Source of the DNA: Lysobacter sp. | Lineage (GTDB): Bacteria; Pseudomonadota; Gammaproteobacteria; Xanthomonadales; Xanthomonadaceae | DNA length: 40,736 bases | Reading direction: 5' to 3' | NCBI GenBank assembly: GCA_004322525.1 | Contig: SCUY01000083.1 | Location: 1-40,736 of the forward strand | Shown: positions 1 to 11,521 of the stretch, in pieces | Layout: every line of letters begins with the position of its first letter | Numbering within the stretch: the stretch's first letter is position 1 | Made by a program: the position numbers and the translations under genes | Notes under the pieces: generated by a model | What the model saw: only the letters and a program-made list of their open reading frames with translations | What the model was told of the DNA's origin: nothing | The model's database searches: none

Positions 1-908
1 AGGAAATCCTGCAGTTCGTGGCCATCGTGCTCCAGCGACTGCGCCACGCGCGGCTGGTGCCGGCGCAGCCAGTCCATCGCCTTCGCATGCGTATTCATTC
101 CATCGAGCGGATGCAGCGTGGCGTCGCAGACGATGCCGAGCGAATGTTGCCCGGACGACAGCGGGATCAGCCAGAACCAGTAGCCCTCGCCGCACAGGTG
201 ATTGGTGGAGCGCCAGCGGTCGGGCGGCGTGCAACGGCCGAGCCACTGCGGATCGGTGGACCAGTCGTTCGGATCGACGTGCCCGCTCACCCTCCACCAC
301 ACGGCGTTCGCGTCGTGGCCATTGCGTTCGGCCAACCCGAGCTTGCGCTTGAGCAGCCCGGCACGCCCGCTGGCGTCGACCAGCCATCGCGCCGAGATCC
401 CATGGCTCGCGCCGTCCTGCTCGTAGCGCACCACGTGCGGCGCACCGGCCTCGCCCAGCTCCAGCGCGCGCACGACCGCACCGTCGTGCACCATCGCGCC
501 GGCCTCGCGCACGTGGCCGGTGAGGAAATTCTCGAAGCGGCCGCGGTCGATCTGCCACGACGGCACATCCAGCGCCGCGCTGACGCCCAGTTCGGTGCTG
601 CGGTCGAGCTGTGTCTGGCCGTCGCTGAAGAAGAAGCGGAAGCCGAACTTGCGCAGGTGCTCGGCGTCGAGATGACCGCGCAGGCCGAGCACGTGGGAGA
701 AGTAGTGCGCGCCGATCTCGACGGTCGATTCGCCCACCTTGAACGCGCCCTCGCGCACCGGATGTCGCTGGCGCTCGATCACGCTCACGCGCAGCGAGGG
801 GTCGCGTTGGCGCAGCTGCAGGGCGAGCGTGAGCCCGGCGAGGCCACCACCGACGATGACGACATCGACATCGACATGGGTATCGGAATCGGTATCGGGC
901 CCGTGCAT
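1..908 (-). CDS. FAD-dependent oxidoreductase (tryptophan-halogenase/monooxygenase-like), aryl-polyene cluster type; partial, runs off left edge
   Basis: Reverse-strand translation from ATG at 908: MHGPDTDSDTHVDVDVVIVGGGLAGLTLALQLRQRDPSLRVSVIERQRHPVREGAFKVGESTVEIGAHYFSHVLGLRGHL...; Rossmann GGGLAG motif and KVGES motif; open to base 1; starts 1 nt after the upstream gene stop. Not in the supplied ORF track. Confidence 0.88.
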   Translation of the reverse strand, partial: MHGPDTDSDTHVDVDVVIVGGGLAGLTLALQLRQRDPSLRVSVIERQRHPVREGAFKVGESTVEIGAHYFSHVLGLRGHLDAEHLRKFGFRFFFSDGQTQLDRSTELGVSAALDVPSWQIDRGRFENFLTGHVREAGAMVHDGAVVRALELGEAGAPHVVRYEQDGASHGISARWLVDASGRAGLLKRKLGLAERNGHDANAVWWRVSGHVDPNDWSTDPQWLGRCTPPDRWRSTNHLCGEGYWFWLIPLSSGQHSLGIVCDATLHPLDGMNTHAKAMDWLRRHQPRVAQSLEHDGHELQDF

Positions 909-909
909 C

Positions 910-1737
910 TCAGGAGGCCTGCGTGGCGCGCGACGGCGCCGCTGCGAATTCCCCGGTCGGGTCGTGGATCAGTGGCGGAATGGCGCGCGTGCGGCGGTAC
1001 TGTTCGGGCAGGCTTCCTGCGCCCAGCACCTGCGCGACCACATGCGAGGTGATCCGCCACAGGTCGCGCAGGGGACGGAAGTGGCTCTTGCGGAACTTCA
1101 CCGGGCCGGTGTCGGCCTGGTAGCGCGATTCGATCGGGATGGAAACGCAGCGCACGCCGAGCTGCCGCGAAGCGGAAATAAGCAGCTGCGCTTCGTAGAC
1201 GAAATCCTCGCCGGGTATGTCGCCGAGCGCGCAGACCGGGGCGGGATAGAAGCGCTGGCCGCTCTGCGTGTCGGCGATGCGGAAGCCACAGCCGATCGCG
1301 ATGCCCCAGTCGCCGAAATCGTTGGCGATCCGCCGGTGCATGGGCTGCCGCGCACGCTTGCGCAGGCGTGCGCCGATGACGATGTGGCCCGGATACGCAT
1401 TCGCGGCTTCAAGCAGGCGCGGGATGTCGGCGGCCGAATGCTGGCCGTCGCCGTCCATGCTGATCACGCCGTGGAAGCCGCGGCGCATCGCCTCGGCGAA
1501 ACCATCGCGCAGGCCGGCGCCCTTGCCCATCCGGTGCGTATGCCGCAGCACGGTGATGGGCAGGTCGGCCACGCGCTCGACGGTGCCGTCATCGGAGCCG
1601 TCGTCGATCAGGATCACGTTCGGGCAATGCGCGAGCGCACCTTCGACGACGTCGCGGATGCGCAGCTCCTCGTTGAGCGCGGGGATGACGATCGCGATGT
1701 CATCGGGCGACAGCGGGCGGGGCGCGACGTCAGCCAT
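910..1737 (-). CDS. Glycosyltransferase family 2 (dolichol-phosphate-mannosyltransferase-like)
   Basis: IAIVIPALNEELRIRDVVEGAL, LIDDGSDDGT, SMDGDGQH motifs typical of GT-A GT2; overlaps the upstream ORF by 8 bp. Confidence 0.9.
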   Translation of the reverse strand: MADVAPRPLSPDDIAIVIPALNEELRIRDVVEGALAHCPNVILIDDGSDDGTVERVADLPITVLRHTHRMGKGAGLRDGFAEAMRRGFHGVISMDGDGQHSAADIPRLLEAANAYPGHIVIGARLRKRARQPMHRRIANDFGDWGIAIGCGFRIADTQSGQRFYPAPVCALGDIPGEDFVYEAQLLISASRQLGVRCVSIPIESRYQADTGPVKFRKSHFRPLRDLWRITSHVVAQVLGAGSLPEQYRRTRAIPPLIHDPTGEFAAAPSRATQAS

Positions 1738-2512
1738 GGTCGAACTCCACCTTCAACACGCGGGACGGGCCCGCCTTGAGCCGGCACTGTGCCTGCCCGG
1801 CCGCAAGCGCGTCGAACAGCGGCAGCATGGGCGCGCTCGCATTGGCGGCGCCATGGCGGCCGAGCGGGCCGTCGTTCGGCGGCGTGGCGCCGTCCTGGAG
1901 CGAAGCGGTCAGCCGCAGCCGGCCCACGGCGGGCGCATGCGACAGCACCAGCGCACCACCAAGCAGGCCACCACTGGGCGACACCGCGCGCAGCGGGCCG
2001 GCCGATTCGTTGTCATAACCCACCAGCAGTACGGCCTCCGCGCCCGTAGCGAGCTGGGCGAACGCTTCCAGCAGGCCCTGCGCGAAAGTCGCATCGAACG
2101 CGCTGATCGCGGTCGCCGGAGCCATCGCGCCGGCGCCGATGGTCCAGTAGCCCGCCGCGGCGTTGTGTACCGAATTGTGGAAACGTGTCGGCGAGATCGA
2201 CGACGGTTCGTCGATGAGCGTGGTGCACATATAGTCGGTGATGCCCAGTTCACCATGCATTGAAGCGAAGACCGACGGCAGCGTGGCGGGTTCGCGGCCG
2301 GCTTCGGCGCAGGCGGCGAGCGCCACGTCCAGCGCGACCGCTACCGTGCCCGGCGCGCGCCGACGTTCGTTCGCCGGCAACAGATGGGGCGACGGACGCA
2401 CCGGTGCATCGGGCGACAGCAGGCCGTCGCGTGCGAATGCGCAGGCATCGGCCCATGAAGGCAGGCCCGGTGCCCAGAAGCCGATGCCTTCGAGAGTGGC
2501 GGTCAACGTCAT
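1730..2512 (-). CDS. Beta-ketoacyl synthase-like / chain-length-factor-like protein (N-terminal KS domain only)
   Basis: ERRRAPGTVAVALDVALAAC, FHNSVHNAAAGYWTIG, ISAFDATFAQGLLEA; no catalytic Cys where a KS would have it; adjacent to a full KS. Confidence 0.8.
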   Translation of the reverse strand: MTLTATLEGIGFWAPGLPSWADACAFARDGLLSPDAPVRPSPHLLPANERRRAPGTVAVALDVALAACAEAGREPATLPSVFASMHGELGITDYMCTTLIDEPSSISPTRFHNSVHNAAAGYWTIGAGAMAPATAISAFDATFAQGLLEAFAQLATGAEAVLLVGYDNESAGPLRAVSPSGGLLGGALVLSHAPAVGRLRLTASLQDGATPPNDGPLGRHGAANASAPMLPLFDALAAGQAQCRLKAGPSRVLKVEFDHG

Positions 2513-2540
2513 GCGGGCGGGATCCGGGAAAGGCGCGAGG

Positions 2541-3761
2541 TCATGCGCGCGCGAACAGCAACGAGCAGTTGTTGCCGCCGAAGCCGAAAGAATTGTTCAT
2601 CGCGAAGCGCACGTCACGGCATGCATTCTCCAGGCGCACCTGCGGGGCGCAATCGGAATCGGGCGTCTGCGCACCGAGCGTGCCCGGCAGTTCGCCGTGC
2701 TGCAATGCGAGCAGGGCGATCACCGATTCGACGATGCCCGCCGCGCCGAGCGTATGCCCGGTCCAGGCCTTGGTTGAACTGGCATGCAGGCTGTCGGTAA
2801 ACACCGCGCGGATAGCGAGTGATTCGGCGCGGTCATTCGCCGGGGTGGCGGTGCCATGCAGGTTGAGATAGCCGACTTCGGACGCATCCACCCGCCCGCG
2901 CGCCAGTGCATCACGCATCGCGAGCTGCGCGCCGAGCCCTTCCGGATGCGGCGCCGACATGTGGTGCGCGTCGCTCGATTCACCGTAGCCGCGCAGTTGC
3001 AGGCCGGCCTCACCATCACCGGCCCGCTCGAGGAGGGCGAAACCACCGGCCTCGCCGAGTGAAAGCCCGTCGCGCGCCGCATCGAACGGCCGGCAGGGCT
3101 CCTTCGACACCAGCTGCAGCGAATTGAAGCCGTACAGCACGCTGCCGCAGAGGGTGTCGACGCCGCCTACCAGCGCGGCATCGGCCAGGCCCGCCCCGAT
3201 CAGCCGCGCCGCCTGCGCGAACACCTTGGCGCTCGACGAGCAGGCGGTCGCGACCGTCACACAGGGGCCGCGCAGGCCGGTGGCGGCCTGCACGAAGTCG
3301 CCCGGCGAATGCACGGTGTGCACGATCGCGCGGCGCAGGTCGGCAGGGAAAGCCGGGGTGCCGTCCTCGTCGGGTGCGAGCCGTGCATAGGCTTCCTCGG
3401 TGGCGCCGATGCTGGCGGTCGAAGTGCCGATGACCACCGCGACGCGCTCCGCGCCATGGCGTTGCACCGCTTCGGCCACGGCGGCGAGCAGCCCGTCCTG
3501 TTGCAGCGCGATCCATGCAAGCCGGTTGTTGCGGCACTCCCAGTACGCCCATGCCTCGGGGAGCGAAGACGATTCCAGCCCGTCGACGCGGCCGATCCAG
3601 GTGTCGAGCGGTCGCGGGCCGAAATCGTTCGGCCGCAGGCCGCTTCGGTGCTCGCGCAGGGCCGTGCGATGCGCATCCACGCCCCGGCCGAGGGCGCTCG
3701 TCGCAGTGAAGGCCCGGATCGCCAACGGCGCCAAGGGCGATGGAACGGGCGACGACGGCAC
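2541..3761 (-). CDS. Beta-ketoacyl-ACP synthase (FabF-like)
   Basis: ATACSSSAKVF (active Cys), NLHGTATPAND and TGHTLGAAG (catalytic His motifs), FGFGGNNCSLLF C-terminus. Confidence 0.93.
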   Translation of the reverse strand: MPSSPVPSPLAPLAIRAFTATSALGRGVDAHRTALREHRSGLRPNDFGPRPLDTWIGRVDGLESSSLPEAWAYWECRNNRLAWIALQQDGLLAAVAEAVQRHGAERVAVVIGTSTASIGATEEAYARLAPDEDGTPAFPADLRRAIVHTVHSPGDFVQAATGLRGPCVTVATACSSSAKVFAQAARLIGAGLADAALVGGVDTLCGSVLYGFNSLQLVSKEPCRPFDAARDGLSLGEAGGFALLERAGDGEAGLQLRGYGESSDAHHMSAPHPEGLGAQLAMRDALARGRVDASEVGYLNLHGTATPANDRAESLAIRAVFTDSLHASSTKAWTGHTLGAAGIVESVIALLALQHGELPGTLGAQTPDSDCAPQVRLENACRDVRFAMNNSFGFGGNNCSLLFARA

Positions 3762-3874
3762 GCTGGCAACCTTGGGGCGAGGGCCCGGAAGTATGCCAGC
3801 GGTCAGCCTTTGGCTAGTCGCGGCGGCGCATACTGCGGGCGCCGGGAGGGGATTCCGGCTGAACCGTTGAGCCG

Positions 3875-4558
3875 ATGTCCACCCGCGCCTCCCACCAGCT
3901 TTCCCTGTTCGGCGACCGCGACGCCCTCCACACGGGCCTCGTGGCGCTGGCCGCCTGCGTGCTCAGTGCGGGCATCGTCTACCTCGCCTACCTCGTCCAC
4001 GTGGTCCGCACCGCCCGACGCGCGCCCTGCGCCCCCGAGCGTGGCGAACGGCTGCTGGTGTTCGGCAAGCACGCGCCCAACGGCCGGGTGGACGGTGACT
4101 TCGCCGCGCGGCTGGACCGTGCCGCGTACCTGTGGCGGGAGCGTCCCTCGCGGCATGTGGTTCTGCTTGGAGGCGGCGCGGCCGGCGAGCCGAGCGAGGC
4201 GGAAATCGCGCGCACCGGCCTGTTCGCCCGTGGCCTGTCCACCGACACGCCGCTGCAGCTGGAATCCAGCTCGCGCGACACCCTTCAGAACCTGCGCAAT
4301 GCGCGCCAGGTGCTCGGCGGCGCGGTGCGTGAACGGGTGACGCTGCTCAGCAGCCGCTACCACCTGGCCCGCTGCGCGCTGTTCGCCCGCCAGCTCGGCT
4401 TCGACGTGGAACTCTGCGCCGCCGAAGCGACGCTGCCTTGGCGCCCACGCACGCTCATGCGGCTGGCGGGCGAAGCCGCGTATGTCTGCTGGGCGGATAT
4501 CGGCACGCGCTGGGCGCGCCTGACCGGCAACGAGCGGATGCTCGCCCGCGTTACCTGA
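3875..4558 (+). CDS. YdcF/DUF218-family envelope protein
   Basis: N-terminal TM helix, LLVFGKHAPNGRVDGDFAARLDRA, HVVLLGGGAAGEPSEAE, LESSSRDTLQNLRNAR, LLSSRYHLARC: DUF218 pattern. Confidence 0.85.
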   Translation: MSTRASHQLSLFGDRDALHTGLVALAACVLSAGIVYLAYLVHVVRTARRAPCAPERGERLLVFGKHAPNGRVDGDFAARLDRAAYLWRERPSRHVVLLGGGAAGEPSEAEIARTGLFARGLSTDTPLQLESSSRDTLQNLRNARQVLGGAVRERVTLLSSRYHLARCALFARQLGFDVELCAAEATLPWRPRTLMRLAGEAAYVCWADIGTRWARLTGNERMLARVT

Positions 4559-4582
4559 GCCGGCCGGGTCGCGTCGAAAAGA

Positions 4583-4608
4583 AAACGCCCGCATCGCTGC
4601 GGGCGTTT
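4583..4608. terminator. Rho-independent (probably bidirectional) terminator between convergent genes
   Basis: Perfect 11-bp stem aaacgcccgca-tcgc-tgcgggcgttt with flanking A/T tracts between the stops of 3875-4558(+) and 4635-6443(-). Confidence 0.9.
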
Positions 4609-4634
4609 CGTATTTCGCGCGACGGGCAGATCGC

Positions 4635-6443
4635 TCAGCCCTTCTTCGCCTTCTGCTGCGGCACGAACTGCTCGCGCACCGCCTTGGCCAGCAGCTTCGG
4701 CGGCAGCAGGCCCTGGTCGAGCAGGAAGTCGTTGAAGGCCTTGCGGTCGAACTTCTCGCCCAGCGCGAGTTCGGTCTCGGTACGCAGCTGCATCAACTGG
4801 GTATAGCCGTAGAAGTACGAGCCCGCCTGGCCCGGCGACTTCACCGTGTAGCGGTCCACTTCCTGCCGCGCCATCGCCCGCGACAAGCCCACCTTCGTCA
4901 CCAGCCAGTCGAAGGCGGTGTCGCGGTCGGTCAGGCCCAGGTTGAGCATCGGGTCGAGGATCGCGCGGCTGGCACGCAGAAGGCGTAGTTGCAGCGCGAT
5001 CAGCTGGCCGTCGAGCGGCTCGTACGGAACCATCTCCGCCTCGGCGTACAGCGCCCAGCCTTCGACATTGACCGAGTTGAACGCGTACAGCGTGCGCGCC
5101 AGCGAGATGCCGCGCTCGACCATCGCGGTGAACTGCAGCTCGTGGCCCGGGCGGCCTTCGTGCGCGCTCAGCGTCCATGCGCCGGCCGGGTAGTTGAAGT
5201 CGTCGTAGGGGCCGTCAGCGCCGGCATTCGGGTTCGACAGCGGCAGCACGAACACGCCCTGCTGCCCGGTATTGCCGACCAGTGGCGCGGGCAGGAAATG
5301 CGGCGCGGGTTGCGAAGCGTTCTCGGCCGGCGTGCCCACGCGCATCTGCATCGGGCGGTCGGGCAGGGTGACGACGCGGTTGGCCGCGATCAGCCGGTCG
5401 AGCTCCGGCATCACGATGCTGCGGTAGTGCGTCTCGATCTGCGCGTCGGGGATCGGTGCTTTCTTGAGCTGGCGGATCACCGACACGTAATCCGACGGCG
5501 GCCAGCCATGCGCCTTCGCCACCATGCCGGCGACCTGCTGCATCGCATTGCGCGTCTCGGCGAATTCGAGCTGCGCACGCTCGATCAGCACGCGCGGGTC
5601 GATGTCGATGCCCACGCCCTTGAGCGACAGCGCGTAGAGCTCCGGCGGCAGCGAATACGTGGTGCGCGCCTTCGGCAGCACGGTCGACTTCGTCCATTCG
5701 GCGTAGTCGGCGAGTTGCCTGTCGAGCGTGGCGAGCGACGGGCCGGCGTCAATTTTGTATTTGTCGAAGAGCTGGCGGATGCCGGCGCGATAGGTCGCGA
5801 GGTTGTCGAGTGACTGCTGCACTTCCACCTGCGTAGGCATCAGCAGGCCAGCCTCGTTGCGTTCGTCATAACGCTGGCGCGCGAGCGTGGTGAGCGCGGT
5901 GCTGCCCGGCGCGGTGCCGATGTAGGCCTGCAGGCGCTTGAGCGCCATCACACGTCGCGCCTGCGGCGTCTGGTCCGACAGCAGGCCCTGCAGGCCGCCG
6001 AATACGGTCTGACCGACGTCGAGCCAGGGGCGGGTGAGCTTCTCGTTGACGCTGCTGGCCTCGATCGCGTCGTCAGCCGCCTGGATCATGATCTCCAGAT
6101 CCTGGCGGACGTCCGGATCCTTCTCGACGGCCAACTTCGCGCGCAGTTCGTCGCGCGCCTTCGCGGTCGCCTCGCGGTAGCGGGCCGCGTAGCCGGGGCC
6201 GTAGTCGGCGACCTTGTCATCGAAGCCCGGTACGCCGAAGAACGAGAGCTGCTCGGGCTGGAACGGCCCCTGCGCCATCAGCAGGATCTGCGCGTACGCG
6301 TTGCTGCGCGCGACCCAGGCGGGCGCCGGCTTCGGTGCGGCCTTGACGGTGGGCGTCGCGGGACCGGCAGCAGGTTTTGCAGCGACGGCGACGTGGGGCG
6401 CGGCGAGGGCCAGCGCGAGGGCGAGGGCGAGCGGCTTGGTCAT
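4635..6443 (-). CDS. DUF885 family secreted protein (putative metallo-carboxypeptidase)
   Basis: Signal peptide MTKPLALALALALAAPHVAVAA; LSAHEGRPGHELQF (HExxxGHxxQ) and AEAEMV motifs of the DUF885 family. Confidence 0.88.
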   Translation of the reverse strand: MTKPLALALALALAAPHVAVAAKPAAGPATPTVKAAPKPAPAWVARSNAYAQILLMAQGPFQPEQLSFFGVPGFDDKVADYGPGYAARYREATAKARDELRAKLAVEKDPDVRQDLEIMIQAADDAIEASSVNEKLTRPWLDVGQTVFGGLQGLLSDQTPQARRVMALKRLQAYIGTAPGSTALTTLARQRYDERNEAGLLMPTQVEVQQSLDNLATYRAGIRQLFDKYKIDAGPSLATLDRQLADYAEWTKSTVLPKARTTYSLPPELYALSLKGVGIDIDPRVLIERAQLEFAETRNAMQQVAGMVAKAHGWPPSDYVSVIRQLKKAPIPDAQIETHYRSIVMPELDRLIAANRVVTLPDRPMQMRVGTPAENASQPAPHFLPAPLVGNTGQQGVFVLPLSNPNAGADGPYDDFNYPAGAWTLSAHEGRPGHELQFTAMVERGISLARTLYAFNSVNVEGWALYAEAEMVPYEPLDGQLIALQLRLLRASRAILDPMLNLGLTDRDTAFDWLVTKVGLSRAMARQEVDRYTVKSPGQAGSYFYGYTQLMQLRTETELALGEKFDRKAFNDFLLDQGLLPPKLLAKAVREQFVPQQKAKKG

Positions 6444-6544
6444 GGCGATGTCAGGGCTCCGGGGGAAGTGACGAGGATGGCGCGGCCGCGCTAAGCGGCC
6501 ATGCGCCGAAGGTCATGCTGCCGCACGCGGCGGCGCGCGGTGGA

Positions 6545-8875
<2,331 letters not shown>

Positions 8876-8957
8876 TCACGATGCCGGCCACGGCGACGCG
8901 CGCGCGCATCACGCCGGCCGGGCCCGGCCTGCGACGGCCCGCCCGTACACTTGCCGC

Positions 8958-11138
8958 ATGGATGTCTCCCACCTGATCGACGCGCTCAACCCCGCGCAGC
9001 GCGAGGCCGTCTGCGCACCGCCCGGCCATTACCTCGTGCTGGCCGGTGCCGGCTCCGGCAAGACGCGAGTGCTCACCCATCGCATCGCCTGGCTCAACGA
9101 GGTCGAGCGCGTGCCGGTGCACGGCATCCTCGCGGTCACCTTCACCAACAAGGCCGCCGCGGAGATGCGGCATCGCGTCGACATGCAGCTGGTGAACGGC
9201 GCACGCGGCATGTGGCTCGGCACGTTCCATGGCCTCGCGCACCGGCTGCTGCGCCTGCACTTCCAGGAAGCGAAGCTGCCCGAGAGCTTCCAGGTGCTCG
9301 ATTCCGACGACCAGCTGCGGCTGGTCAAGCGCGTGCTGCAGGGCCTCGAACTCGACGACACGCGCTACCCGCCGCGGCAGGCCGCCTGGTGGATCAATGC
9401 GCGCAAGGACGAAGGCCGCCGCCCGCAGCACATCCAGGGCGGCGAGGACGAGTGGACCGACGTCATGCGTCGTATCTACGCCGCCTACCAGGAACGCTGC
9501 GACCGCGCCGGGCTGGTTGACTTCGCCGAGCTGCTGCTGCGCGCGCACGAACTGCTGCGCGACCAGGCGGCACTGCTGTCGCATTACCGCGCGAGGTTCA
9601 GGCAGATCCTGGTCGACGAATTCCAGGACACCAACGACATCCAGTACGCCTTCATCCGCGTGCTGGCCGGCGACACCGGCAACGTGTTCGTTGTCGGCGA
9701 TGACGATCAGGCGATCTACGGCTGGCGCGGCGCGAAGGTGGAGAACGTGCAGAAGTTCCTGCGCGATTTCAGCGAGGCGAAAACCATCCGCCTCGAGCAG
9801 AACTACCGCTCGACGTCGACCATTCTCGACGCCGCCAACGCGGTGATCACGCACAACCCCGGCCGGCTCGGCAAGAAGCTGTGGACCGAGGTCGGCGCCG
9901 GCGAATCGATCGACATGTATGCGGCCTACAACGAGATCGACGAGGCACGCTTCGTCGTCGAACGCATCAAGCAGTGGGTACAGGCCGGCGGCAGCTATCG
10001 CGATACGGCGATCCTGTATCGAAGCAATGCGCAGTCACGCGCGTTCGAGGAAGTGCTGATCGGCGAGCAGTTGCCCTATCGCGTCTACGGCGGCCTGCGC
10101 TTCTTCGAGCGTGCGGAAATCAAGGATTCGCTCGCCTACCTGCGCCTGATCGCCAATCGCGCCGACGACGCGGCGTTCGAGCGCGCGGTGAATACACCGA
10201 CGCGCGGCATCGGCGAGCGCACGCTGGACGAGGTGCGTCGCCTGGCGCGGGCGGAAGGTTTCCCGCTCGCCGTTGCTGCATTGAAGCTCGCGAACAGCAG
10301 CGCGCTGGCGGCACGTGCGCGCAACGCGCTGGCGACCTTCCTCAAGCTGATCGACGACCTGCAGATCGAGTGCATGGAGCGCAACCTGCCGGAGAAGATC
10401 GATCATGTGCTGCTGCGCTCGGGTCTGCGCGAGTTCTATGCGCGCGAGCAGAAGGGCCAGCTGGATTCGCGCATCGAGAACCTCGACGAACTCGTGTCGG
10501 TGGCGTCGCGCTTCAACTATCGCGAGGACGATGAAGAAGATCCGGAGCTGCCGGAACTCGTCGCTTTCCTGTCGTACGCCTCGCTCGAGGCCGGCGAAGG
10601 CCAGGCGCGCGCCAACGAGGACGGCGTGCAGCTGATGACGCTGCACAGCGCGAAAGGGCTCGAATTCCCGCTGGTGTTCCTGGTCGGGCTGGAGGAAGGC
10701 CTGTTCCCGAACAGCAAGTCGGCGGAGGAAGCCGGGCGAATGGAAGAGGAGCGCCGGCTGGCGTACGTGGGCATCACCCGTGCGCGCGAAAAGCTGGTGT
10801 TGAGTTATGCCGAGGCGCGACGCATCCACGGCATGGATATGTATGGCATGCCGTCACGGTTCGTGCGCGAGATCCCCACCGCGCTGGTGCACGAGGTGCG
10901 GCCGAAGGTGCAGGTGTCGCGGCCGGCGTACGGCGCCGGCAGCCGTCGTAGCGACAACGGACTGACCGAGACGCCGGCGATGCCGCTCGGCGCCAATGTG
11001 CGGCATCCCACGTTCGGCGCCGGCACCGTGATCGACGTCGAAGGCAGCGGCGCGCATGCACGCGTGCAGGTGAACTTCGACGATGTCGGCGCGAAATGGC
11101 TGGTGGCGGCGTTCGCGAATCTGCAGAAGGTCGGCTGA
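8958..11138 (+). CDS. uvrD: DNA helicase II UvrD (SF1A)
   Basis: LNPAQREAV, GAGSGKTRVL Walker A, TFTNKAAAEMR, VDEFQDTN, GDDDQAIYGWRGA, LEQNYRST, LMTLHSAKGLEF, YVGITRARE; 726 aa. Confidence 0.96.
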   Translation: MDVSHLIDALNPAQREAVCAPPGHYLVLAGAGSGKTRVLTHRIAWLNEVERVPVHGILAVTFTNKAAAEMRHRVDMQLVNGARGMWLGTFHGLAHRLLRLHFQEAKLPESFQVLDSDDQLRLVKRVLQGLELDDTRYPPRQAAWWINARKDEGRRPQHIQGGEDEWTDVMRRIYAAYQERCDRAGLVDFAELLLRAHELLRDQAALLSHYRARFRQILVDEFQDTNDIQYAFIRVLAGDTGNVFVVGDDDQAIYGWRGAKVENVQKFLRDFSEAKTIRLEQNYRSTSTILDAANAVITHNPGRLGKKLWTEVGAGESIDMYAAYNEIDEARFVVERIKQWVQAGGSYRDTAILYRSNAQSRAFEEVLIGEQLPYRVYGGLRFFERAEIKDSLAYLRLIANRADDAAFERAVNTPTRGIGERTLDEVRRLARAEGFPLAVAALKLANSSALAARARNALATFLKLIDDLQIECMERNLPEKIDHVLLRSGLREFYAREQKGQLDSRIENLDELVSVASRFNYREDDEEDPELPELVAFLSYASLEAGEGQARANEDGVQLMTLHSAKGLEFPLVFLVGLEEGLFPNSKSAEEAGRMEEERRLAYVGITRAREKLVLSYAEARRIHGMDMYGMPSRFVREIPTALVHEVRPKVQVSRPAYGAGSRRSDNGLTETPAMPLGANVRHPTFGAGTVIDVEGSGAHARVQVNFDDVGAKWLVAAFANLQKVG

Positions 11139-11143
11139 AGGCC

Positions 11144-11431
11144 TTACCAGCCGAAGATCTTGTACTGCACCGGCGTGATCGGCCCTTCGCCGCGACGACG
11201 GTCCAGCCGGCCGTCGTTGTCGTCGTCGGTGAGGTAGTAGGTCACGCCCACCTTCGGCACGATCTTCACCACGCGCAGCTGGCCGGCGACGCGGTATTCC
11301 GAGATCACGTCGCCGTTGGGCTGGGTGCGGCTGACCACCCGCGCGTCCTGCAGCCCACGCGTGGGATCGTCCGGAAGGCTCGCGCAGGCAGCGAGCAACA
11401 GGAGGGCGGACGAAAGTAGGGTGCGGTGCAT
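11144..11431 (-). CDS. DUF2782 family small lipoprotein
   Basis: MHRTLLSSALLLLAACASLPDDPTRGLQDARVVSRTQPNGDVISEYRVAGQLRVVKIVPKVGVTYYLTDDDNDGRLDR...; lipobox LLAAC; 95 aa; divergent from polA. The 831-aa track ORF is this gene extended antisense through polA. Confidence 0.85.
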   Translation of the reverse strand: MHRTLLSSALLLLAACASLPDDPTRGLQDARVVSRTQPNGDVISEYRVAGQLRVVKIVPKVGVTYYLTDDDNDGRLDRRRGEGPITPVQYKIFGW

Positions 11432-11521
11432 GACGTGCGCTCCGGTCGGGCCTCCAGCATACGGCCGCCGGCCGTGAACGGCGGGCGCAGGCCCTGCGAC
11501 GGAGGCCCGTAGAATTGGCAG

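Noticed and set aside
6390-6432. GC-rich repeat near the DUF885 start considered as a regulatory repeat
   Set aside because: It simply encodes the LALALALALAA hydrophobic core of the signal peptide.
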